From [Pseudopropionibacterium] massiliense (GTDB lineage Bacteria > Actinomycetota > Actinomycetes > Propionibacteriales > Propionibacteriaceae): a stretch of 64,000 bases of DNA. This document shows, in pieces, positions 45,087-53,613 of the stretch. The position numbers and the translations under genes were made by a program. A model generated the notes under the pieces. That model had not been told where the DNA came from. It did not search any database and was given only the letters and a program-made list of their open reading frames with translations. The stretch spans positions 1,867,617 to 1,931,616 of the forward strand of contig NZ_LR027842.1 of the NCBI RefSeq assembly GCF_900607225.1, read 5' to 3'. The stretch's first letter is position 1, and each line of letters opens with the position of its first letter.

Positions 45087-45740
45087 TCAGTCCTCTTCGA
45101 GGATCACGAACAGCTTCCGGGGGCCGTGCACACCCTCCACGCGGGACAGCTCGATGTCGCTGGTCGCGGAGCCACCGCTGATCCAGGTGATGGGCCGTCC
45201 GGCCTGCACCGAGGCCTTGAGCCGGTGCACCGCCTCCGGCACGTCGGAGACGACGCTGTCGGCGGTGACCACGCACACGTGGCGGTCGGGAACCAGGGTC
45301 AGGGCGCGTCGTCCCTGGTCCTCGGCGTGGTCCAGGCAGATGGTGCCCGTCTCGGCCATCGACACCCGCGAGCCCGTGAGGACCGCGTCGATGGAATTCA
45401 ACTGCTGGTGGCTGAGGTTCTCGTCACGAATCACCTCGAGACCACCCGCGGTCACCGCGGTCACCCAGGCCGTGGGTGCCCCGTCGGGCACGACCACGGT
45501 CTGCGCGCCGAGTTCCTTCAGGGCGGCGACGATCGCCTCCCCGGTCGCGGTCGCCGGGGTGCGCACGATCTTGGCCTTGTAGTCGAGGATGTTCTCCACG
45601 AAGGTTTCGAGCACGTCGTCCAGTGGAGTGGGCTGGTTGTACGCCCACGTGATGGGCACGTCCTTGGCCGGGTCCTTCTCCTGGATGTCCTCGGTGGCGG
45701 CCCGAACGCGGGCCAGGATGTCGTCGCGGGCGCTGCTCAC
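45087..45740 (-). CDS. lutC: Lactate utilization protein C
   Basis: This 217-aa LUD-domain protein is the third subunit of the LutABC lactate oxidation complex. It contains LGAQTVVVPDGAP, SMAETGTICLDHAEDQGRRAL and the end motif WISGGSATSDIELSRVEGVHGP, a LUD-family hallmark. The GTG at 45740 overlaps the lutB stop (GTGA). Confidence 0.92.
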   Translation of the reverse strand: MSSARDDILARVRAATEDIQEKDPAKDVPITWAYNQPTPLDDVLETFVENILDYKAKIVRTPATATGEAIVAALKELGAQTVVVPDGAPTAWVTAVTAGGLEVIRDENLSHQQLNSIDAVLTGSRVSMAETGTICLDHAEDQGRRALTLVPDRHVCVVTADSVVSDVPEAVHRLKASVQAGRPITWISGGSATSDIELSRVEGVHGPRKLFVILEED

Positions 45741-47227
45741 TTGGAGGCCTCCTCTTTCTCTCGCTTGGCCCACCACTTCCGGAAGGACTCCTTCGGCGGC
45801 ACGGGAAGGTCACGGGACCGGCTCCAGGCGGATGCCGGGAACGGCATCGGGCCGAAATGGGTGCGTTTCTTGAAGATCCGCCCCGCGAGACGGGAGAAGA
45901 ACTGCACGAACGCCAGGTTGCGGCCGCGAGCCATGACCCAACCGACCACCTTGAAGATGACGGACTCGATGGTGGGGCGGTGCGCGGTCTTCTTCTGCAC
46001 CACCTTGTTGCGCATGTGCACCAGGATGTCCGAGATCGGGATCTTGACGGGACACACGTCGTTGCAGGCGCCGCAGAGACTGGATGCGTAGGGCAGCGAC
46101 TTGTCGACCTTCGACGCGACGCCCCGCAGCTGCGGGGTCAGGATGGCGCCGATCGGCCCGGGATAGACGGACCCGTAGGTGTGGCCGCCGACCCGTTCGT
46201 AGACGGGGCACACGTTCATGCAGGCGGAGCAGCGGATGCAGCGCAGCGCCTCGCGGCCAACCGGGTCGGACAGCACCTTGGAGCGCCCGTTGTCCAGCAG
46301 GACGACGTGCAGGTCCTGTGGGCCGTCGCCGGGGGTGACACCGGTCCAGATGGAGGTGTACGGGTTCATCCGCTCCCCCGTGGAGCTACGGGGAAGCAGC
46401 CGCAGGAAGACCTCGAGGTCCTCCCATGTGGGCACCAGTTTCTCGATGCCGACCACGGAGATGAGGGTCTCGGGCAGGGTCAGGCACATGCGTCCGTTGC
46501 CCTCGGACTCGACGATCACGAGGGAACCGGTTTCCGCGACGATGAAGTTGCCGCCGGAAACCGCCACCTTGGCGCGCAGGAACTTCTCGCGAAGGTGGAC
46601 ACGGGCCGCGCCTGCGAGTTCCGGCGGGTTGTCGCTGATGCCATCGGGGGCGGGAGCACCCCACAGCCCCATCTCCTCCTTGAAGATCTCCCGGACCTCC
46701 GAGCGGTTCCGGTGGATGGCGGGAACGAGGATGTGGGAGGGGCGGTCGTGGCCGAGCTGGACGATGAGCTCTGCGAGGTCGGTCTCCCACGCCGCGATCC
46801 CCGCGTCCTCGAGGGCCTCGTTGAGGTCGATCTCCTGGGTGGCCATCGACTTGATCTTCACGACCTCCTTGGTGCCCTTGGAACGGGCGAGGTCGATCAC
46901 GATCTTGTTGGCCTCCTCGGCGTTCCGGGCCCAGTGGACGGTGATCCCGGCCGCGGTCATGGCCTTCTCGGCCTGGATGAGGTACTGATCCAGGTGCCTG
47001 CCGAGGCGGTTCTTGATCTGTTCACCGGCGACCCGCAGTTCCTCCCAGTTCCTCACCTCGGAGGCCCGGATGGCCCGCTTGCCGCGGATCACGGTGGTGG
47101 CGTGACGCAGGTTGCGGCGCAGCTGCTGGTTCTGCAGGGCTCCCTTGGCCGCCTTGGGGAAGGCGGGCATCCCGAGGTAGGTGCCGGTGGGGGGAGCCGG
47201 GGTCAGGCGTTCGCGCGTGGCGGTCAT
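45737..47227 (-). CDS. lutB: Lactate utilization iron-sulfur protein B
   Basis: This 496-aa protein has an N-terminal LUD domain (AEKAMTAAGITVHWARNAEEA, MATQEIDLNEALEDAGI) and a C-terminal part with two [4Fe-4S] clusters, CIRCSACMNVCPVYERVGG and CGACNDVCPVKIP. It carries electrons from L-lactate oxidation. The ATG at 47227 overlaps the lutA stop, and the stop overlaps lutC. The open frame above 47227 belongs to lutA on another phase. Confidence 0.93.
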   Translation of the reverse strand: MTATRERLTPAPPTGTYLGMPAFPKAAKGALQNQQLRRNLRHATTVIRGKRAIRASEVRNWEELRVAGEQIKNRLGRHLDQYLIQAEKAMTAAGITVHWARNAEEANKIVIDLARSKGTKEVVKIKSMATQEIDLNEALEDAGIAAWETDLAELIVQLGHDRPSHILVPAIHRNRSEVREIFKEEMGLWGAPAPDGISDNPPELAGAARVHLREKFLRAKVAVSGGNFIVAETGSLVIVESEGNGRMCLTLPETLISVVGIEKLVPTWEDLEVFLRLLPRSSTGERMNPYTSIWTGVTPGDGPQDLHVVLLDNGRSKVLSDPVGREALRCIRCSACMNVCPVYERVGGHTYGSVYPGPIGAILTPQLRGVASKVDKSLPYASSLCGACNDVCPVKIPISDILVHMRNKVVQKKTAHRPTIESVIFKVVGWVMARGRNLAFVQFFSRLAGRIFKKRTHFGPMPFPASAWSRSRDLPVPPKESFRKWWAKREKEEASK

Positions 47228-47982
47228 GCTGCGGCCTCCTCGGTGTGGGCCAGGATCTCGGCCAGGTGAATGGTTTTCACGCCCATGTTCATGCGGTGCA
47301 TGATTCCGCCGATGTGCATCAGGCAGGCGTTGTCGCCGGTGACGAGGTACTCGGCCCCGGTCGACATCACGTTGCGGGCCTTGTCCGCACCCATCGCCAC
47401 GGAAACGTCGGAGTTCTTCACGCAGAAGGTGCCGCCGAAACCGCAACACTGGTCGGAGTCGGGAAGCGGCACCAGGTCGATGCCCCGCACGGCCTTCAGC
47501 AGCTTGTAGGGCCGGTCACCCACGTGTGCGATCCGCACGGAGTGGCAGGTGGGATGGTAGGTGACGCGGTGCGGGAAGTAGGCCCCGACATCCGTCAGTC
47601 CCAGCACGTCCACGACGAACTCGGTGAAATCGTAGGTGCGTTTCACCAGCTCCTCGGAGGCCGCCTTGAGGCCCTTGTCCCCGACGTGCTCGGCAAGCAT
47701 CGGGTGCTGGTGGCGGACCGCACCGATGCAGGACCCGGAGGGGCCGACGATGTAGTCGTACTTCTCGAAGGCCCGCACGTAGCTCTTGACGGTCGGCACG
47801 GCCTCCTTGAAATATCCGGTGTTGGTCAGCATCTGGCCGCAACAGGTCTGTTCCTTGGGGAACACCACCTTGCAGCCCAGCCGTTCCAGCACCTTGACCA
47901 CCGCGATGGGGGTGCCGGGGAACATGGTGTCATTGATACAGGTGGCGAACAACGCCACCGTCTTACCCGTTCCGGGTGCCAT
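47224..47982 (-). CDS. lutA: Lactate utilization protein A
   Basis: This 252-aa (Fe-S)-binding protein is built of two CCG (cysteine-rich) domains. The motifs are EQTCCGQMLTNTGY and DQCCGFGGTFCVKN, and GPSGSCIGAVRH is typical of the family. AAGGAG precedes the ATG at 47982. It is the first lut gene and follows lldP with an 88-bp gap that holds an inverted repeat. Confidence 0.93.
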   Translation of the reverse strand: MAPGTGKTVALFATCINDTMFPGTPIAVVKVLERLGCKVVFPKEQTCCGQMLTNTGYFKEAVPTVKSYVRAFEKYDYIVGPSGSCIGAVRHQHPMLAEHVGDKGLKAASEELVKRTYDFTEFVVDVLGLTDVGAYFPHRVTYHPTCHSVRIAHVGDRPYKLLKAVRGIDLVPLPDSDQCCGFGGTFCVKNSDVSVAMGADKARNVMSTGAEYLVTGDNACLMHIGGIMHRMNMGVKTIHLAEILAHTEEAAA

Positions 47983-48017
47983 ATCTCTCTCCTTCAAACA
48001 AGATGAGGCAGTCCTGT

Positions 48018-48050
48018 GGTTGGCCGACCCTGCCACCGGATCGGCCAACC
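48018..48050. repeat. Inverted repeat between lldP and lutA
   Basis: A perfect 10-bp repeat GGTTGGCCGA/TCGGCCAACC (48018-48027 with 48041-48050) has a 13-nt spacer. There is no T-run on the minus strand. It could be an mRNA hairpin that lowers read-through from lldP into lutABC or protects the lutABC message. Confidence 0.6.
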
Positions 48051-48070
48051 GTGATTCATTTGTGGAGCTG

Positions 48071-49798
48071 TCAGCCCAACATCGGCGAGACCAGCCAGCT
48101 CAGCACCGGGGTGGACATCAGCCCGGCGAGCAGGCAGAGCAGGAACAGCAGGATGAAGCTCCACGCGATGATCCTCCGCAGAATGGCCGATTCGCTCCCC
48201 GCCAATCCGATGGCGCTCGAGGCGATGGCCAGGGACTGGGGCGAGATCATCTTGCCCACGACACCGCCGGCGGCATTGGAGCCCACCAGCAGCTGCCGCA
48301 TGCCATCCACGCCGAGGGCGGAGGCCTCCCCGATCTGCTGGCCGACGTTCGACTGGAGCCCGGAGAAGAGAATGTTGGCGGAGGTGTCCGACCCGGTCAC
48401 GTAGGTGCCGATCCAGCCGAGCACCGGGGCCAGGAATGGATAGATGGCGCCGGCTCCGGCAATGAACATGCCAAGTGCGAGGGTCTGGCCGGAGTCGCCC
48501 ATGACGTAGGCCAGGGCCACCACCGCTCCGATGGTGAGCATGGCGAACTTCATCTTCTTGACGTTGACCCACAGCTCCTTGAAGGCGTCCTTCATGGAGA
48601 CCTTGTAGACCAGGGCGGTCAGAATGGCCACCAGCGCCAGCAGGATGCCCGGGGTGGAGGCCCACGGGAAGGCGAAGGTCTGGTGGGAGGCGGGCGCACC
48701 GGAAGCGCTCAGCATCTCGGAGAGTCCCGGCCACTGGAGCCTGGCCCAACCGGTCTTGCCGCTGCCGTCGAGGGAGACGAAGAAATCCTTCACCGCGGGA
48801 ATGGCTGCGATCCCGAAGACCACGATGACCATGAGGTAGGGCACGAGGGCCATGAAGATGCGGCCACCGGTGAGCTTGGAGGTGTCGGCGGCCTCCGTCG
48901 TGGCTGTCTCGGGCTCGAGTTCGGGGTCCACCGGACGACCGATGCGTGCCACGACCTCTGAGTCACCTCCCGGCTTCCAGACCCGGGTGAAGGCGATGGC
49001 CACCGCGACGCTGACCACCGCGGCGATGAGTTCGGTCAGGTTGTACAGCGGGGTGGCGGAGACGATCCACTTGACGATGCCGAAGGTCACGCCCACCACC
49101 AGGCCGAAGGGCCAGCACTCCATGATCCCCTTCTTGCCGTCCATGACCGCGAGGAGCAGGAAGGGCACCACGAGACACAGCATGGCGGTCAGCCGCCCCG
49201 TGATCGGGGAAATGGAGAGCACGTTCTCGAATCCACCTACCGCTGCCGCCTGGATGACGGGCAGCCCGACCGCACCGAATGCCACGGGAACCGTGTTGGC
49301 GAGCAGCGCGATGAGTGCCGCGCGAATCGGCGAGAAGCCGACCGCCACAAGCATCGCGGCCGCGATGGCGACCGGGGCTCCGAAACCGGCGAGGGCCTCG
49401 AGGAGACCGCCGAAGCAGAAGGCGATCAGCAGACCGAGCACACGAGGATCGTCGCTGATCAGGAAGAAGGTGTTGCGCAGGTCCTCGAACCGGCCCGAGA
49501 TCACGGTCACCTGGTACATCCAGATGGCCATCAGCAGGATCCACACGATCGGGAACAGACCGTAGACGAATCCCTGGAGGCTCGATGAGATGGCCATCGT
49601 GACGGGCATCTTGAACGCCAGGATGGCCACGACGAAGGCCAGGGCCCAGGACACGGCTCCGGCGATGTGTGCCTTCCAACGCAGCGCTCCGAGGGTGACG
49701 AGCATGCACACGATGGGGATGACGGCCACCAGGGCCGAGAGCCACTGCGACCCGAGTGGATCAGCAGAAGGCTGAAATACCTCTAGGAGGGATGACAT
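48071..49798 (-). CDS. lldP: L-lactate permease
   Basis: The 575-aa membrane transporter is of the LctP family, with some 12-14 hydrophobic segments. Family segments include FGGLLEALAGFGAPVAIAAA and a C-terminal NVGQQIGEASALGVDGMRQL loop. It probably takes up lactate by proton symport. The ATG at 49798 follows GGAG at 8 nt. It heads the lldP-lutABC group. A palindrome at 49847, matching the FadR-type operator form, overlaps the likely -10. Confidence 0.93.
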   Translation of the reverse strand: MSSLLEVFQPSADPLGSQWLSALVAVIPIVCMLVTLGALRWKAHIAGAVSWALAFVVAILAFKMPVTMAISSSLQGFVYGLFPIVWILLMAIWMYQVTVISGRFEDLRNTFFLISDDPRVLGLLIAFCFGGLLEALAGFGAPVAIAAAMLVAVGFSPIRAALIALLANTVPVAFGAVGLPVIQAAAVGGFENVLSISPITGRLTAMLCLVVPFLLLAVMDGKKGIMECWPFGLVVGVTFGIVKWIVSATPLYNLTELIAAVVSVAVAIAFTRVWKPGGDSEVVARIGRPVDPELEPETATTEAADTSKLTGGRIFMALVPYLMVIVVFGIAAIPAVKDFFVSLDGSGKTGWARLQWPGLSEMLSASGAPASHQTFAFPWASTPGILLALVAILTALVYKVSMKDAFKELWVNVKKMKFAMLTIGAVVALAYVMGDSGQTLALGMFIAGAGAIYPFLAPVLGWIGTYVTGSDTSANILFSGLQSNVGQQIGEASALGVDGMRQLLVGSNAAGGVVGKMISPQSLAIASSAIGLAGSESAILRRIIAWSFILLFLLCLLAGLMSTPVLSWLVSPMLG

Positions 49799-49846
49799 GT
49801 CGGGAACTCCATCGTCCAGTTTTCTGGGCCCGGGCGGGCCCGTGGT

Positions 49847-49857
49847 TGGTCCGACCA
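49847..49857. promoter_or_regulatory. GntR/FadR-type operator over the lldP promoter
   Basis: TGGTCCGACCA is a perfect palindrome and fits TNGTNNNACNA, the known operator form of FadR-subfamily GntR regulators such as LldR. It overlaps a minus-strand TATGGT (49854-49859), a likely -10. A TGGACA lies 19 nt further upstream, a rather long spacing. Lactate-relieved repression is inferred. Confidence 0.6.
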
Positions 49858-49946
49858 TAGCACATTGTCGCGACGGGGTGTCCAGTCATTTTCGTCCCGT
49901 TTTCAGGGGGTAAATCTCCTCCGGTAAGCAGCGATTCCGGCGCTCC

Positions 49947-50702
49947 TCAGGGCAGCCGCGCGAACACCACCACGTCGTCGAACCAGCGGAAGATGTGGGT
50001 GGTCTCGACGAAACCGGCGGCCCGGAGGGCGCTCAGGTGGAACTCCAGGCTGACCTTCACGGTCGGGGATTTGTCGGACCAGCGTTCCTCCCATTGCCTG
50101 GCCTCGGCCTCCCACCCGGGCATGGAGCGCGCCGCCTCCCACCAGGCATCCCAGGTCATGGCGCCGGAGTCGAGGGCGGCCAGGCGGAACTCCTCCCGCT
50201 GCGCCTCCGCGACCCCCTTCAGGAACGGTTCGGTGGCTCCGTCGAAGTAGAGGTGATCGGCGTTCAGGAACACCGCTCCCGGGTTCAGGACCTGTGGGAG
50301 GGCGACATAGAGGCCCGCCAGCTTGTCGGGGCTGAGCCAGTGCAGGGCGGTCGCGCTGACCACGGCGTCGAAGCGTTCCCGGCCCACCTCGTGGATCCAG
50401 CCCGGATCGGTGAGGTCGAGGTCGATCAGTCTCATCCGTTCGCCGTGCCGGTTGGTCTCCCGCCCCAGGCGCAGCAGGATCGGGTCGCGGTCGACGCCAA
50501 TCACCTCGGCATCGGGAAACCGATCGGCCACGGCGTCGCAGAGGGAACCGGGACCGCATCCCAGGTCCAGAACCCGCAGGGGCCGTTCCCCGGGGCGGAC
50601 GGCGGCCAGCATCTCCAGCATTGCCCTGACGCGTTGGTCACGGAACTCTATGAAAGCGGTCTGCTGGACGTGCCAGGCGGCGAGCAGTTCCTCCGGGGTC
50701 AT
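49947..50702 (-). CDS. Class I SAM-dependent methyltransferase
   Basis: This 251-aa methyltransferase has motif I RVLDLGCGPGSLCDAVA, the acidic VIGVDRDP loop and motif IV-like FDAVVSATALHWL. It resembles trans-aconitate/ubiquinone-type small-molecule methyltransferases; the substrate is unknown. Its ATG overlaps the stop of the ABC ATPase gene (ATGA), so it is the last gene of the riboswitch-controlled cobalamin importer operon. A role with corrinoids is possible but rests on position only. Confidence 0.82.
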   Translation of the reverse strand: MTPEELLAAWHVQQTAFIEFRDQRVRAMLEMLAAVRPGERPLRVLDLGCGPGSLCDAVADRFPDAEVIGVDRDPILLRLGRETNRHGERMRLIDLDLTDPGWIHEVGRERFDAVVSATALHWLSPDKLAGLYVALPQVLNPGAVFLNADHLYFDGATEPFLKGVAEAQREEFRLAALDSGAMTWDAWWEAARSMPGWEAEARQWEERWSDKSPTVKVSLEFHLSALRAAGFVETTHIFRWFDDVVVFARLP

Positions 50703-51475
50703 TCGTTCTCCTTCGAGTCGGTCTCAGGGCTGAAGATCAGGTGGGGCAGGCCCTCGTGCACGAGGCGGTGCACCCGCAGGTGGTAGATGGGCTCGAGGAT
50801 TTCGGGGGTGAGGACCTCGTCCGGGGTGCCGCTGGCCACGACCTCCCCGTGGTTGATCACGAGCAGCCGGGTGCAGAATCGCGCTGCCAGGTTCAGGTCG
50901 TGCAGTACCATCACGACCGCACAGCCGAGTTCCGTGACCAGGCCGAGCAGGGAGAACTGGTGGTGCAGGTCGAGATGGTTGGTCGGCTCGTCCAGGAGCA
51001 GGTGGCTGGCCCGCTGGGCGATGGCCCGGGCCACCAGCACCCGCTGGCGTTCACCGCCGGAGAGCTGGGTGATGAGCCGGTCCGCCAGGTGGGTGGCCTC
51101 CACCTGTTCGAGGGCGTCGTTGATGATCACCCGGTCGGAGGCGTCTCCGTAGGCCATGAGGGTGCGGCTCGCGAGCCGGCCGAGACCAACGGCGTCACGG
51201 ACCTTCAACGGCAGGGCCGTCTCGGTGTCCTGGGCGACCACGGCTATTCGGCGCGCGATCTCCCGACGTGGGAGCCGGGAGAGGTCGTCCCCGTCGATCA
51301 CGACGGTGCCCCCGCTGGCGCGGAGGGCCCGGTTCAGGGCAAGAAGGAGAGTAGTCTTCCCTGAACCGTTCGGGCCCACCACCCCGACGACCTCACCCGG
51401 CTCAGCGGTCAGGTGGGCCCCCGCGAGCACCACCCGACCGCCACGGGCCACGCTGAGCTGATCGGCTTGAATCAC
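50699..51475 (-). CDS. btuD: Cobalamin-type ABC importer ATPase
   Basis: The 258-aa FecE/BtuD-type ATPase has Walker A GPNGSGKTTLL, signature QLSGGERQRVLVARA, Walker B HLLLDEPTNHLDLHHQ and the H-loop VLHDLN. It overlaps the binding-protein gene upstream and the methyltransferase gene downstream by 4 bp each. The cobalamin assignment comes from the riboswitch at the head of the operon. By sequence alone, siderophore or heme import would be equally likely. Confidence 0.85.
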   Translation of the reverse strand: MIQADQLSVARGGRVVLAGAHLTAEPGEVVGVVGPNGSGKTTLLLALNRALRASGGTVVIDGDDLSRLPRREIARRIAVVAQDTETALPLKVRDAVGLGRLASRTLMAYGDASDRVIINDALEQVEATHLADRLITQLSGGERQRVLVARAIAQRASHLLLDEPTNHLDLHHQFSLLGLVTELGCAVVMVLHDLNLAARFCTRLLVINHGEVVASGTPDEVLTPEILEPIYHLRVHRLVHEGLPHLIFSPETDSKENE

Positions 51476-52479
51476 TTGTTCGCCGTCTTCTCCGCCAGCG
51501 TGGCAGCGCCCTCGACAGAGAGCACGTTCGGTGGATCCGTCAGCACGAACGGGATCACGACGACGTGGTCATTGGCCACCGCCTTGAGTTGTTCCGCCCC
51601 GCTGAAGGATTTGAAGGTCTGGATCGTCTCCTCGTCGCTGGCCCCCGACGAGAGCAGCACGATCCAGTCGGGGTTGCGGGCCAGGAGGTCCTCCATGGAA
51701 CCGTCGAACACCCTGGTGGTGTTGTCCCCGTAGACATTGGTGATGCCGTTCGCGTCGAGAATGGACTGGCTCATCGACGAGCTGCCGTAGGCGCTGAACC
51801 GGGTGGATCCCGCGGTGATGTAGAGAGCCGCTCCCGTTCCCCGGCCCGAGGGGGCGTCGGCCTTCAGTTTGCTGGTTTTCGCGTGGATGTCCGCGATGAC
51901 GGACTTCGCCTTGTCCTCGACCCCGAAGATCCTGGCCAGGTTGTTGATCTCGTTGTCGATCAGATCCCAGGATGCCTTCTCGACGGAGTACTCGGGGCAG
52001 TAGGCCTCGGGAGAGTAGAGCTGGACCCCGGCCTTGGCCACCTGCTCCCGTTCGACTCCCTTGTCGTAGCCGATCACCAGATCCACGTGCGAGTTCAGAA
52101 TCGTCTCGGTGGCGAGTTTCACCCCGCCGGTGTCGGTTTTGCCCGCCTCCACCGATTCGATGGCGTCGAACTTCGCCTGGAGTTCCGGAGCGGCCGAGTC
52201 GAAGTGGGCGCTTCCCGCCCGCAGGTTGATCCTGTCCATCAGTCCGAGAGCGTCCAGGTTCGAGACGCTGGTGTCGCCGAGAACGAGCACCCTGGATGGC
52301 GGGGCGTCGAAGTGGAGTGTCTGCCCGCAGCTGACGATGTCGACGGAATGGCCACCACCCTCGGATGCGGCAACGCTGTTGCCGGCGCTCGGGCTCTGGG
52401 CGGCGCGTTCGGCGGCTGATGTGCCGCAGGCGGTCAACAGGAGGGCTGCGGCGCCCGCGAGAGCGAGAAATCGTCTCAT
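51472..52479 (-). CDS. Corrinoid/iron-type substrate-binding lipoprotein (second copy)
   Basis: This 335-aa periplasmic-type binding protein of the BtuF/FepB class has the signal MRRFLALAGAAALLLTACG with lipobox LTAC. The two-lobe fold shows SNLDALGLMDRI, VDLVIGYDKG and the end ALSV-like PPNVLSVEGAATLAEK. It is clearly paralogous to the neighbouring 52578-53591 product: both share GTSAAERA, YSPEAYCPEYSVE-like and NTTRVFDGSMEDLL segments. AAAGGGAAG precedes the ATG at 52479. It is coupled to the ATPase gene. Confidence 0.85.
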   Translation of the reverse strand: MRRFLALAGAAALLLTACGTSAAERAAQSPSAGNSVAASEGGGHSVDIVSCGQTLHFDAPPSRVLVLGDTSVSNLDALGLMDRINLRAGSAHFDSAAPELQAKFDAIESVEAGKTDTGGVKLATETILNSHVDLVIGYDKGVEREQVAKAGVQLYSPEAYCPEYSVEKASWDLIDNEINNLARIFGVEDKAKSVIADIHAKTSKLKADAPSGRGTGAALYITAGSTRFSAYGSSSMSQSILDANGITNVYGDNTTRVFDGSMEDLLARNPDWIVLLSSGASDEETIQTFKSFSGAEQLKAVANDHVVVIPFVLTDPPNVLSVEGAATLAEKTANK

Positions 52480-52521
52480 GGCTTCCCTTTCAAGGCTGTG
52501 CATTCGGTTGTTTGCCCCCGG

Positions 52522-52556
52522 GTTGTGGCCGGAAGCCCCGCTCATCCGGCCACAAC
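52522..52556 (-). terminator. Intercistronic hairpin between the two binding-protein genes
   Basis: A perfect 11-bp inverted repeat GTTGTGGCCGG/CCGGCCACAAC (52522-52532 with 52546-52556) sits in the 98-bp gap between two binding-protein genes of the same operon. There is no T-run. It may be a partial terminator or a 3' stabiliser that gives more of the first binding protein than of the rest. Confidence 0.6.
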
Positions 52557-52577
52557 GCTTTGTCGCCCGGCCCCGGG

Positions 52578-53591
52578 TCAGCTGCCCGCGATCTCCTGGG
52601 ACAGCTGGGTGGCGCCCTTGACGGAGAGGGTCGTCGGCGGGTCGGTCAGTGAGAACGGCAGCACCACCACCTGGTTGCTCGTCACCGCCTTGAGCCGGTC
52701 GGCGCCGTTGAAGGCCTTGAACGCCTCCAGGGTCTGCTCCTTCGTCGCATCAAGGGAGAGCAGCACGATCCAGTCGGGGTTCCGTTTCAGGATGTCCTCC
52801 ATGGATCCGTCGAAGACGCGGGTGGTGTTGTCCTCGTACGAGTTCTTCAGCCCGTTGGCCTCGAAGATCGGCTGGACCATCGAGGAGGTTCCGTAGGCGT
52901 AGAAGTTGCTCTGCCCGGGCGTGATGTAGAGAGCAATCCCGGTGGCACCTGCGGCCTTTCCCTTCGCGTCGAGGGCGGCGACATCCGTCTTGCGCTTCTC
53001 GATCACGGATACCGCCTTGTCCTGGACGCCGAAGATCGAGGCGAGGTTGTTGACCTCGGTGTCGATGAGATCCCAGGTGGCGTGCTTGACCGAGTAGTTG
53101 GGGCAGAAGGCCGCCGGGGAATACAACTGCACCCCGGCCTTCTTCAAGGCCTCCCGGTCAACGCCCTCCTCGTAGCCGATCACCAGGTCGACCTTGTTCT
53201 GCAGGACGACTTCGGTGGAGACCTTGACGCCACCGGTTTCGATCTCGCTGGAGGCGACCGCCTGGATGGCGTCGTACTTGGCCTGCAGCTCCTCCTGACC
53301 GGTGCCGAAGTTCTTGTCCCCGGCCCGCAGGGACAGCTTGTCCACCACCCCGAGGGCGTCGAGGTTCGGCAGGCCGGTGCCGTTGAGGATCAGGACCTTA
53401 TTCGGCGCGGCATCGAAGTGGAGTTTCTCCCCACAGCTGTCCACCTCGGCGGGGAAACCACCCTGCTGGGCGGCACCCGGGGATGCCGTGGCGGAGGCAC
53501 TGGCGCTCTGGGATGCCCGTTCGGCCGCGGATGTGCCGCAGGCGGTCAGGGCGAGGGCCATCGCGGCGATCGGGACAAGGAGTTTTCTCAT
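52578..53591 (-). CDS. btuF: Cobalamin-type substrate-binding lipoprotein (first copy)
   Basis: This 337-aa lipoprotein has the signal MRKLLVPIAAMALALTACG with lipobox LTAC, then a Ser/Ala linker. The binding fold contains LPNLDALGVVDKL, VDLVIGYEEGVD and NTTRVFDGSMEDILKRNPDW. It is paralogous to the second copy downstream. The ATG at 53591 follows AGGAA, and it lies 22 bp after the permease gene. Cobalamin as ligand is inferred from the riboswitch upstream. Confidence 0.85.
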   Translation of the reverse strand: MRKLLVPIAAMALALTACGTSAAERASQSASASATASPGAAQQGGFPAEVDSCGEKLHFDAAPNKVLILNGTGLPNLDALGVVDKLSLRAGDKNFGTGQEELQAKYDAIQAVASSEIETGGVKVSTEVVLQNKVDLVIGYEEGVDREALKKAGVQLYSPAAFCPNYSVKHATWDLIDTEVNNLASIFGVQDKAVSVIEKRKTDVAALDAKGKAAGATGIALYITPGQSNFYAYGTSSMVQPIFEANGLKNSYEDNTTRVFDGSMEDILKRNPDWIVLLSLDATKEQTLEAFKAFNGADRLKAVTSNQVVVLPFSLTDPPTTLSVKGATQLSQEIAGS

Positions 53592-53613
53592 GAATTTCCT
53601 GTTCTTTCCGGAT

